Notes under the pieces: model-generated | Databases searched by the model: none | What the model was told of the DNA's origin: nothing | The model's input: the letters and a program-made list of their open reading frames with translations, nothing else | Shown here: piece after piece, positions 8,470 to 14,406 of the stretch | How positions within the stretch are numbered: position 1 is the stretch's first letter | Layout of the letters: each line of letters starts with the position of its first letter | DNA from: JBAVQS01 sp049694275 | GTDB lineage: Bacteria > Chloroflexota > Anaerolineae > UBA4142 > SHND01 | Direction: 5' to 3' | Length of the DNA: 14,406 nucleotides | NCBI GenBank assembly: GCA_049694275.1 | Contig: JBAVQS010000328.1 | Coordinates: 1 to 14,406, forward strand | Translations under genes and position numbers: made by a program

Positions 8470-8655
8470 GTGAAAAAGATTCACCGTATGGTCCTTGGGC
8501 TGTTCGTGTTAGCCGCGTTCCTGATGCCGCTGGGAATCTCGGCGCTCGCCGAACGCAGCTCGGCGCAGACGCCAATCATCAAGGTCGCCGATGAACCGCC
8601 CCCCACTCCGACGCTGAACCTGCCCTACAGTCAATGCCACAGCAGCGGATGCTAG
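8470..8655 (+). CDS. Small exported peptide, 61 aa, two cysteines
   Basis: Translation starts at GTG 8470, chosen because a strong Shine-Dalgarno sequence, GGGAGG (8456-8461), lies 8 nt upstream. A longer in-frame ATG at 8422 has no such site. The product begins MKKIHR, then a hydrophobic core (MVLGLFVLAAFLMPLGISAL) and an ALAERSSAQ segment with possible signal peptidase I sites, so it looks like a secreted peptide. The remainder is about 30 residues, proline-rich (EPPPTPTLNLP), and ends YSQCHSSGC, with two cysteines five apart that could form a disulphide or be modified. A good terminator follows. It sits alone on the + strand between the two sigma/ZAS/protease modules. The family is not recognised. 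It could be a signal or target peptide of the neighbouring system, a ribosomally made modified peptide, or a leftover fragment. The start site, signal and terminator together make a real gene likely. Confidence 0.65.
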   Translation: MKKIHRMVLGLFVLAAFLMPLGISALAERSSAQTPIIKVADEPPPTPTLNLPYSQCHSSGC

Positions 8656-8678
8656 AGCGGTAGCACGCTGCCTTGTTA

Positions 8679-8712
8679 CGGGCGGGTCAAACGACCCGCC
8701 CGCACCCCTTTT
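8679..8712 (+). terminator. Intrinsic terminator of the small exported-peptide gene
   Basis: A perfect 10-bp GC-rich stem, CGGGCGGGTC (8679-8688) with GACCCGCCCG (8693-8702), has a 4-nt loop AAAC. It is followed after six bases by TTTT at 8709-8712. It begins 23 nt after the peptide stop. On the - strand the stem is not followed by T residues, so it probably acts mainly on + transcription. Confidence 0.7.
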
Positions 8713-11700
8713 CACGCTGCCCCGAGCGCGATAAAGGGTGCCCATTGAAAAGGTGCAAGTCCCTGTCGGTGTAAGGTCAATTGCGCCTGTCGCAGCGCCT
8801 GTGCGATGGACTCGCCCTCTATCAGGTTCGCGTAAAAGTTCGTCATGAGCAGTGCTGTCGATTCATCTTCCACGGCCCATAAGGATGCCACGAGTGCCCG
8901 TGCACCTGCATACAAAAATGCCCGTGCCAAGCCGAGCAGCTCATCGCCGTGGCCTGCCTGCCCTTCGGCGCTCGAACAGCCAGAAAGCGTGACCAGCCGC
9001 GCGTTGAGCTCCAGATCCAGAACATCCAGCACGGTCAGGTCGCGATCCGCCAGCATGATATGAGAGGAATGGGGCGATCGCGGGTTGATGACAGCATGGG
9101 TTGCCAGGTGTAGGATATCGAAGGAGCGCAGCTTCCGGGTCTGGTTCCACTCAATCACTTTCTCGCGTGTAGCATCTTTCTGCCACCAGACGCACGCCTT
9201 TTCCCCCGCAAGCGCAGCTAGCCCCTGAATTTCATTGCGGGTGTCGTCAAGGGGGTCAGCCCGTCCGGCGAAATCTTGGACTCCGCATAAAAGCCAGCGT
9301 GCCTGCTTCCTTTTGTGAGCGCCGGATGCTTCGATCTGCGCAAGCGCCTGCAAGCTCGGCGTATAGAGAAACGCGAACCGTTCGAGCAATGGGCGACCAT
9401 CGGCCAAAAGCACATGAAACGGGACCTGGTGCAATGCTTTATGGGGCGAGATAATGAGTGTCCGCTCTCTACGGTCTTGCAAGATTGCCGGTGGGATGAG
9501 CAGTTCGGCCAGTTGGCGCAAAAAGGGGCGACCGTCAAAAGGAACGGGAGCCCCGTTGAGCGTTCCGCGGTACATGAGCTCCCGGATATCGCGATGGGTC
9601 GCCGCGCATTGCACGAGGACGTTCTGATCCATGGCAGACCAGCGACGCTCCAGGATCTGGATGTGCAAAGCGTCTACATACCCGATATACAGGCGGCCTT
9701 TGGCAAAGTAATAGTCCAGCGCGGCCCAATCACGCCCCCACCGCGCCTCCGCAACTTCCCGAAACCGAGCTAACTCAAAGGGCGCGAGCGTTGGTGTTCC
9801 TGCCAATCCTGTCGGGGCGAGCCGCAGCCGCGTCGCCACTTCCTCGTACTTGTGTTCGAGCACATCCAGGTCCGCCAAGGCTGTTGCCGAACGGACGCGC
9901 AGGCGCTGTAGGCCGGCGGACGCTTTTTCGAGTTCATCCGCCGTCTGGACCGCAACGGCTGCGCGTTTTTCGTCAAGCTGATTTCGCAGTTCCTGTTCGT
10001 GCCTGACAAGTGCGTCCAGCCTCGTGCGTTGACCCGCAGGCACGTGCCAGCCGCGCACGGCCAAGTGCCCCAGAAAGGCTTGCGCCTTGGCAGTTTCGAT
10101 GAGATAGAGACTGTCACGCTCCAAGGCATGCGTCCGGGTAAAACGGAGCGCGTCATCCATTACATACTGCCGTGCGCCAAAGAGGGAATCACTCAACGAT
10201 TCCACGCGCAAATCGCCCCGCAATCGGGCGATCGTTTCTGCCGCGTGGAGATAATGCCCCCGAGCCCGGGCAAGCTGATTCTCGCCTTCCGCCACTTTCC
10301 CGTACGCGTACTCGATGCGCCACTTCTGGTCCGGGAATCCCTTGTTGAGGACGCGCTGAGCTTGGCTCAAATCGCGGCGTGCAGCTTTCCATTCACGCCA
10401 CTGCAGTTCCAGTTCGGCGCGCGTCAGGTCGCAGAGCGCACGATCGACCGCCAGCCCGCGCTCGGCAAAAGCTCGCCGGCTCGCCGCCAGTCGCGCCAGC
10501 GCGATCCGCTTGTTTCCCGCTTGTAGCCGCGCTTGTAGCCGGTCGCAAAAAGCGGCGAACACCACTTGACCGTTGCGAGCGAACAATTTCCGGGCCTGGA
10601 TGAGGGTCCGGCGCGCATTCGCTTGTTTTCCCAGAGCCAGTAGCAGGTGAGCGCGATGCAGCTCACACTGCGCTAGCTTTATGTACATCTTTTCAGATCG
10701 GCACGCTTTCCGGGCGCGGTTTAGCGTCGCCAGTGCTTGATCGAGATCGCCGAGCTGGTAATAGAGCGGACCGAGTTTTAGATCGCACTCGACCAGGCGC
10801 TCCGACATACCGGCCTGTGCAAAAATGTCGCGGGCCTGTTGCAGGTACTCAAGCGCCTGCACATAGTGTCCCTGCTTTTCATAGACATAGCCCATATTCA
10901 CAAAGCACACAGCCGCTTTGGTCTTGCGACCGGTGCTCTGCGCAGTTTCGCTCGCGGTCTGAAAGTACGGAAGCGCGTCCGCATAGCGGTTCAACCGGAC
11001 GAGCGCCCAGCCGATATTCACATCTAGGGCTGATACTTCCTGTGCTGCGTTCATCCCGGCGAACACGACGCGCGCCGGTTGGAATAGAGGTAGTGCTTCC
11101 TTGAAACGATCACAATCGGACAGGAGAAAGCCCCGCTCCAAGTTGCAGCAGGCGTCGAAAAAACGAAAATTATGCGCCCGAAAAACTTTCTGCGCTCGAC
11201 CCAGTGCGGCACGCGCCTCATCGAACGCATCCAGGTCCATCAGAGCCTGGGCGAGAATATAGTCGCAGAGGGCCGCATCTGCCAGACAATTTTCTTCCCG
11301 GAAGAATGCCCGTGCCTGCTCGAGCGGCTGTTGCGCTTCGGCCGGGTCCATCCGCGCCTGTGTATGTCCAATTTCAAACAGGAGGCGCGCGGCCTCTATC
11401 GCATTGACCGGCTGGAGCTTGTCCCTCAAATGTTGGAAACAGCGCAGGGCTTCCTGGAACGCGCCCTGTTCCCGAAGGATACGCGCCGCGATCCAATTGG
11501 CTCTTACCTGGACGGACTCGTCAGATGAGTAGGCAGTACGGGTGCGCTCGATATAGTCCTTGGCGCGGTCGAGATAACCGAGGCGGGTTACTGCCCAGGC
11601 TGCTTCCAGCCAGGCCCATGCGACGCCCTTATCGTCTCGCGATTTCCGCAGGAGGCGGACCGTATCTTCCGCTAGCTGGATCACCTCAGGGAATTCGCCG

Positions 11701-11963
11701 GAGACATTGAGCGCGTGCACCAGCGCGAGATTTGCCCGTGTTCGGATCGCCGGATTGTGTCGGCGCGTGGCTAGACTCTGAATGGCGCGTGCCAAGGCGA
11801 CCCCGAACCCCGGGTTGTGGTCGAGTTGCGCGTTAATTTCATCCCAGATCGCAGGCGAACGATCCAGGCGGGCACGCACAACAACCTGTGCCAGCTTGGC
11901 CTGACTCAGGCCTCCCTTTTTCCACTGGCGGGCGAGCGCTTCAAGCGTGGCGAGATCGGTCAT
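8712..11963 (-). CDS. TPR-CHAT cysteine protease (caspase-like)
   Basis: This is about 1083 residues from ATG 11963; an upstream in-frame TTG (11978) would add five. Residues from about 70 to 600 are tetratricopeptide-type helical repeats spaced about 40 residues apart, recurring as A-----G-Y--AL-YFQ-A, the form used to bind partner proteins. A charged, probably coiled segment spans about 645-715. The CHAT domain fills about 730-1083: LIISPHKALHQVPFHVLL, then the catalytic histidine in ILHLATHA (second His, about 956) and the catalytic cysteine in TLSGCSSAEG (about 996). Both dyad residues are present, so an active peptidase of the caspase/gingipain clan is expected. The 5' end overlaps the upstream ZAS gene by 23 bp, indicating co-expression. 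The closest functional analogy is Csx29 of type III-E CRISPR, which cuts a protein that restrains a sigma factor. Its activator and substrate here are unknown; the linked ZAS proteins are the first candidates. Confidence 0.9.
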   Translation of the reverse strand: MTDLATLEALARQWKKGGLSQAKLAQVVVRARLDRSPAIWDEINAQLDHNPGFGVALARAIQSLATRRHNPAIRTRANLALVHALNVSGEFPEVIQLAEDTVRLLRKSRDDKGVAWAWLEAAWAVTRLGYLDRAKDYIERTRTAYSSDESVQVRANWIAARILREQGAFQEALRCFQHLRDKLQPVNAIEAARLLFEIGHTQARMDPAEAQQPLEQARAFFREENCLADAALCDYILAQALMDLDAFDEARAALGRAQKVFRAHNFRFFDACCNLERGFLLSDCDRFKEALPLFQPARVVFAGMNAAQEVSALDVNIGWALVRLNRYADALPYFQTASETAQSTGRKTKAAVCFVNMGYVYEKQGHYVQALEYLQQARDIFAQAGMSERLVECDLKLGPLYYQLGDLDQALATLNRARKACRSEKMYIKLAQCELHRAHLLLALGKQANARRTLIQARKLFARNGQVVFAAFCDRLQARLQAGNKRIALARLAASRRAFAERGLAVDRALCDLTRAELELQWREWKAARRDLSQAQRVLNKGFPDQKWRIEYAYGKVAEGENQLARARGHYLHAAETIARLRGDLRVESLSDSLFGARQYVMDDALRFTRTHALERDSLYLIETAKAQAFLGHLAVRGWHVPAGQRTRLDALVRHEQELRNQLDEKRAAVAVQTADELEKASAGLQRLRVRSATALADLDVLEHKYEEVATRLRLAPTGLAGTPTLAPFELARFREVAEARWGRDWAALDYYFAKGRLYIGYVDALHIQILERRWSAMDQNVLVQCAATHRDIRELMYRGTLNGAPVPFDGRPFLRQLAELLIPPAILQDRRERTLIISPHKALHQVPFHVLLADGRPLLERFAFLYTPSLQALAQIEASGAHKRKQARWLLCGVQDFAGRADPLDDTRNEIQGLAALAGEKACVWWQKDATREKVIEWNQTRKLRSFDILHLATHAVINPRSPHSSHIMLADRDLTVLDVLDLELNARLVTLSGCSSAEGQAGHGDELLGLARAFLYAGARALVASLWAVEDESTALLMTNFYANLIEGESIAQALRQAQLTLHRQGLAPFQWAPFIALGAA

Positions 11964-12717
11964 AGGGGACAAGTTCAATCGTGAGTGAAACGTCCACTTT
12001 TATATCAGTTAACGATACTCGGCTAAAATATGCCTCTCCCTGCTTGAATCGGCTCTCCGCGTGGTGTTTGCCGCAATCGAGCAGGATGTGTGCTCTTCGC
12101 GCGAGTGCTGGCGAGGCTTTGAGAACGATGCGCAGATCAAATCTTTCTTTTCCAACGGCAGAAGGTGCGAGCCAGGTTTCTACGACGATAGGCTGCTTGT
12201 CAACCAGGATTTGATCGCCGAGGATGAGCACCTCACGCTCGCCACCTCCGCGGCCGCGAAGCATCACTGCTTGGGTATAGCGTGTCCGCAGAAAATTGGA
12301 ATCGATGACAAATTTTACGCCTTGTCGTTTAAGACTCCCCGGTATCTCCACGCGGCGCCAGGCCTGGGTTTCTGATGCCGCGGCGATGCCCGGAGCCTGA
12401 GGCACCACCTCATTCAAGGCAGCCTTGAGCATTGCATAGGCGGTATGACACTCCGAACAGTACGCTAGGTGCCTGGCGACCAGTGGGTATCGCCGGACCA
12501 CGTCGATGCCCACTAGTTCATCCGGAACGTAAAGTGGCAGTAATTCCTCAACCTCTTGGTGCAAGCTCGATTCGATCGTCTCTCCTTCATGCTGAGCGAT
12601 CATTTCTGCAGCTAGTCGTTTAATACGACGCTCCCACGTGTCATGCCCCAACGTGCGCTCCAGTTCCTGGAATCGCTTCATGGCAGCAGCAGAGGCTGTT
12701 GGCTTGCTCCGTTTCAT
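11941..12717 (-). CDS. Putative soluble zinc-binding anti-sigma factor with beta-rich C-terminal domain
   Basis: This is a 258-residue protein. A ZAS-type motif, His83-x3-Cys87-x2-Cys90, lies in ARHLAYCSECHTAY, preceded by a helical segment with His53 as a possible further ligand. After about residue 118 the sequence becomes rich in alternating hydrophobic residues (for example VKFVIDSNF, VLILGDQILVD, VSLTIELVPYD), suggesting a beta-sandwich domain. No membrane segment is seen. The ATG overlaps the sigma stop as ATGA (12714-12717), so translation is coupled, and its 3' end overlaps the CHAT gene. Co-translation with sigma and protease suggests it holds the sigma factor and may be cut or sensed by the CHAT protein. 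This role is inferred. Met13 is an alternative start, but the coupled start is preferred. Confidence 0.7.
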   Translation of the reverse strand: MKRSKPTASAAAMKRFQELERTLGHDTWERRIKRLAAEMIAQHEGETIESSLHQEVEELLPLYVPDELVGIDVVRRYPLVARHLAYCSECHTAYAMLKAALNEVVPQAPGIAAASETQAWRRVEIPGSLKRQGVKFVIDSNFLRTRYTQAVMLRGRGGGEREVLILGDQILVDKQPIVVETWLAPSAVGKERFDLRIVLKASPALARRAHILLDCGKHHAESRFKQGEAYFSRVSLTDIKVDVSLTIELVPYDRSRHA

Positions 12718-13664
12718 TTCTTTTTCCTCATTTCGATGTTCCCTGAAACGCGCCTTGTGCGCTTGGCCGGAATTTTTTGAGAAGCATCGAGCTGGGTTGT
12801 CTGTTGCCCGCGTCCGGTGCCCCTTCCTTTACTATGATGCCGTGCAGCCCCATATGCTGACACTGTTTCTGTGTCGAGCAATTGATACATTTGGGCTAGG
12901 GCGCGGTGTCGCAGCGTTTGCACATTTCCGTGGGACGTCTTCAGTTGCTCGGCAATTTCGTTATCCGTCCGTTCCTCAAAAAAGGTCATAATGATCACGG
13001 CGCAGCGCGCGGGGCCGAGACGGCGCAGCAATCGCTCGATCAGGTCGCGATCTTCGACGCCAGCCAATAGTCGCTTTGCATGAGGGTCCGAGATTTGCCA
13101 TTCGCGCGCTGTCTCGTCTGCGCTGTTGGGTCGAACCGGTGCGTCAATTGAAATCTTCGCATGAGCGATGAGATCACGGCGCGGATGACGATTAAGGATT
13201 TCGTTTCGCAAGATTGTAAAGGCCCACCCATTGAGCGGCACATCAAATGGGTATTCAGCCCGGCGAACGAGAATAAAGACGCTGTCCGCATAATCCTCTG
13301 CATGGTCGCTCGTATCGACACCAATGGTGCGGAGCATTGCCTGCGCGGCCTGCATCAAGCGTTGGCGAAATTCGCCCCATGCGTCGTTGTCCCCGCGATG
13401 GAGTTTGTCCCAGCGCGCGGCTTCTTGGGTCCAGGTACGGGTCACTCTCTCCACATAGCGTGCCGGCGTGAGGTCGGATTGAGTTTTTTCATGTTTACAG
13501 AAACGTGCGTAGCGCCCCGAGTGAAAATTCTTGTAGGTGATGGCAGTGATTGTGCGCTCGGCATGCGCGCGGGGAAGGGGCAGCTCAAGTGTCGGATCGG
13601 CTCGCAAAAGCCGAGTGATGCTTTGTCGAACGAGCGGGAGGAGTTGAGCGCGGGAGTGAATCAT
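12714..13664 (-). CDS. ECF-like RNA polymerase sigma factor with basic C-terminal tail
   Basis: This is a 316-residue protein. A sigma region-2-like segment lies at about 95-162 (HAEDYADSVFILVRRAEYPFD, then LNGWAFTILRNEILNRH). Region 4 lies at about 205-262, with helix-turn-helix DNEIAEQLKTSHGNVQTLRHRALAQM. The first 90 residues are an extra N-terminal part. The last 54 residues are a low-complexity basic tail with many K, R, G and S (ending MRKKK), outside the sigma fold. ATG 13664 is preceded by AAGGA five bases upstream, a good ribosome-binding site. It heads the sigma-ZAS-CHAT operon. It is only distantly like the sigma factor at 7513-8355, so the two probably read different promoters. 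Confidence 0.8.
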   Translation of the reverse strand: MIHSRAQLLPLVRQSITRLLRADPTLELPLPRAHAERTITAITYKNFHSGRYARFCKHEKTQSDLTPARYVERVTRTWTQEAARWDKLHRGDNDAWGEFRQRLMQAAQAMLRTIGVDTSDHAEDYADSVFILVRRAEYPFDVPLNGWAFTILRNEILNRHPRRDLIAHAKISIDAPVRPNSADETAREWQISDPHAKRLLAGVEDRDLIERLLRRLGPARCAVIIMTFFEERTDNEIAEQLKTSHGNVQTLRHRALAQMYQLLDTETVSAYGAARHHSKGRGTGRGQQTTQLDASQKIPAKRTRRVSGNIEMRKKK

Positions 13665-13861
13665 CAGAATCCTTCTTTAGAACAAGAGTCACCCCAAAGC
13701 AGTGAACGTAAAGCAGATTGCATAGCGGCATCACGGATTGGAAACAAAGGCCATACGTCGAGTGAATCTCTAAACGCGTGGCATAGGTTAGCGCAAGTAT
13801 TGTTGCCTGTCAAGCTGCCTGTTCTAACCAAAAGCCCTATGCGCGTCGGCTCTGACGGCAT
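13664..13861 (-). CDS. Possible 65-aa leader ORF upstream of the second sigma gene
   Basis: An ATG-started frame of 65 codons ends in TGA overlapping the sigma ATG as TGATG (13662-13666), a geometry used for translational coupling. No ribosome-binding site precedes its own ATG, and the product (mixed, with four cysteines or histidines, no known domain) is not recognised. It may be chance. It is listed because of the overlap and because it fills the upstream gap. Confidence 0.2.
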   Translation of the reverse strand: MPSEPTRIGLLVRTGSLTGNNTCANLCHAFRDSLDVWPLFPIRDAAMQSALRSLLWGDSCSKEGF

Positions 13862-13965
13862 TTGATGAGTCAGACCAGCTTCAGTCTTGCCGCCTTGACT
13901 GGTTTCTTTTTTAGCGCATCCTTGCTCTGCGTTGTCTTTGGCATCTCGCTGGAGTGTGGATCCAT

Positions 13966-14235
13966 ATGCTGTATCAACTCCTCACCAATCTGGCACTGAT
14001 TCTCCTGTTTCTCCGCCTGCTTGACTTGCTCTCCGCACACGCGCCGCGCTCGGCGCCTACTTTCTCAACTGCCCTGCAACTACCCCATCCTCCGCATCCA
14101 CGTACGTCAGACGATTATCCCACATGTCGTGCGACCGCGACGACATCCACGTCATCAGTGACGCGCCAGGGCTGGCCCTGGCGCGAAGGGGGAAGTCGGC
14201 GCGTTGATTTGTTGCCGGACTTCGCGAACCGATGA
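13966..14235 (+). pseudogene. Degenerate N-terminal fragment of a Chloroflexota-type transposase
   Basis: From ATG 13966 the frame gives 89 residues. It has a leucine-rich start (LLTNLALILLFLRLLDLLSAHAPR), a proline-rich linker, RTSDDYPTCRA, and near the end PWREGGSRR, then a stop. This resembles from memory the N-terminus of a transposase group common in Chloroflexota, which has a hydrophobic leader, an RTP--CP-CRA motif and PWRE-KSRRG before a zinc-binding CPN segment. Here the sequence stops just where the zinc-binding part should begin, suggesting a deletion or frameshift. Family assignment is from recall only. The frame could instead be a chance ORF. Confidence 0.4.
14162..14185. repeat. 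Perfect 10-bp hairpin with 4-nt loop
   Basis: CGCGCCAGGG (14162-14171) pairs perfectly with CCCTGGCGCG (14176-14185) across the loop CTGG. No T-run follows on either strand. It lies within the decayed transposase fragment, so it may be part of the old element or a factor-dependent terminator. Confidence 0.6.
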
Positions 14236-14282
14236 TTTCAGAATTTGGGCAAAAGCTGGCTTGCTCCGGCCTGTTCCCCTAG

Positions 14283-14295
14283 TACTACTTTGTCA
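14283..14295 (+). repeat. Left terminal inverted repeat of a second IS701-like copy
   Basis: TACTACTTTGTCA is the exact inverse of the repeat at 111-123. It is preceded by CTAG (14279-14282), which fits the YTAR target. The two flanking targets seen in the window differ (TTAA on the left, CTAG on the right). Confidence 0.7.
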
Positions 14296-14311
14296 GATTG
14301 ACCAAACTTGA

Positions 14312-14347
14312 GTATCCTGAAGGGGATGAAGAAAACCCTTCGGATAC
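14312..14347 (+). promoter_or_regulatory. Hairpin enclosing the IS transposase start codon
   Basis: GTATCC (14312-14317) and GAAGGG (14319-14324) pair with CCCTTC (14336-14341) and GGATAC (14342-14347). This gives a 12-bp stem with one bulged T and an 11-nt loop holding the ATG (14326-14328). The only purine-rich ribosome-binding candidate lies in the stem. Such structures in other IS elements block translation of read-through mRNA; that role is inferred here. Confidence 0.6.
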
Positions 14348-14406
14348 CCCAGGCTCCGAGCGGGCCAATTCCGGAACTGACCGAATTTCTGGCTCGGTTC
14401 CAAGTG
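14326..14406 (+). CDS. N-terminus of IS701-like transposase (partial, cut by window end)
   Basis: From ATG 14326, 27 residues are visible to the window edge, beginning MKKTLRIPQAPSGPIPELTEF and continuing LARFQV. This resembles from memory the N-terminus of IS701-family transposases, and the element ends fit the YTAR target of that family. The start is 30 nt inside the terminal repeat, normal for a compact IS. It is on the same strand as the partial transposase at 1-113, so the two copies are direct repeats around the window. Whether it is intact cannot be seen. Confidence 0.65.
   Translation, partial: MKKTLRIPQAPSGPIPELTEFLARFQV

Larger units (their letters stand above)
13665..14278. other. 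Stretch without a secure gene; decayed mobile DNA
   Basis: This 614-bp region lies between the sigma start and the second IS701-like end. Near the sigma gene it must hold the module-2 promoter on the - strand, but I find no convincing -35/-10 pair. A weak hairpin (CAGTC 13882-13886 with GACTG 13897-13901) followed by TTTCTTTTTT (903-912 of that kilobase) resembles a + strand terminator, though no + gene precedes it. A 44-codon hydrophobic frame at 13865-13999 has no ribosome-binding site and is doubtful. The part after 13966 looks like a transposase remnant, listed separately. Confidence 0.5.

Noticed and set aside
9315..9773. 152-codon + strand frame, and the similar ones at 9999-10526 and 10733-11104, opposite the CHAT gene
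   Set aside because: The minus-strand TPR-CHAT frame is continuous with intact motifs across all of them, so these are shadows.
8712..13664. Type III-E CRISPR locus
   Set aside because: CHAT and sigma genes recall it, but there is no repeat array and no Cas7-11-like or other Cas gene in the window.
13865..13999. 44-codon hydrophobic frame that might be a small toxin-like peptide
   Set aside because: It has no ribosome-binding site, contains a hairpin and T-run, and overlaps the transposase-like fragment; nothing supports expression.
1..14406. Composite transposon bounded by the two IS701-like copies
   Set aside because: The inner targets differ (TTAA and CTAG) and the outer flanks are not visible, so only the direct-repeat arrangement is reported.

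Overview
The window is about 14.4 kb of bacterial DNA lying between two ends of one insertion-sequence type. It is gene-dense with no tRNA, rRNA or CRISPR array visible. A Chloroflexota (Anaerolineae-like) host is my best guess. It rests on the recalled look of the transposase fragments (IS701-like, IS1380-like, and one with a hydrophobic N-terminus) and on the TPR-CHAT and sigma factor content. This is inference, not a measured assignment.

Left end (1-837): the last codons and right terminal repeat of an IS701-like element sit inside an IS1380-like transposase gene, whose C-terminal part continues to 717. A 13-bp inverted repeat follows.

ABC operon (838-4772, + strand): one ATPase and two paralogous ABC-2 permeases, tightly packed or overlapping, form a probable exporter of the NatAB/YhaQP type. 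The last gene overlaps the converging M48 gene by 33 bp.

Centre and right (4740-13664, - strand): two tandem modules share one plan: ECF-like sigma factor, soluble protein with a HxxxCxxC zinc anti-sigma (ZAS) motif, then protease. Module 1 (8355 to 4740) ends in a membrane M48 metalloprotease with a C-terminal zinc ribbon. Module 2 (13664 to 8712) ends in a large TPR-CHAT cysteine protease with both catalytic residues present. Between the modules, on the opposite strand, is a 61-aa gene for an exported peptide with a strong ribosome-binding site and a terminator hairpin. The most interesting reading is a pair of protease-gated sigma switches, comparable in logic to the CHAT (Csx29)/sigma factor arrangement of type III-E CRISPR but without CRISPR parts. 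That is a hypothesis from gene order and motifs.

Right end (13665-14406): a non-coding or decayed stretch holds a degenerate transposase fragment and a strong hairpin. The left end of a second IS701-like copy follows, in the same orientation as the first. Its start codon lies in the loop of a 12-bp hairpin.
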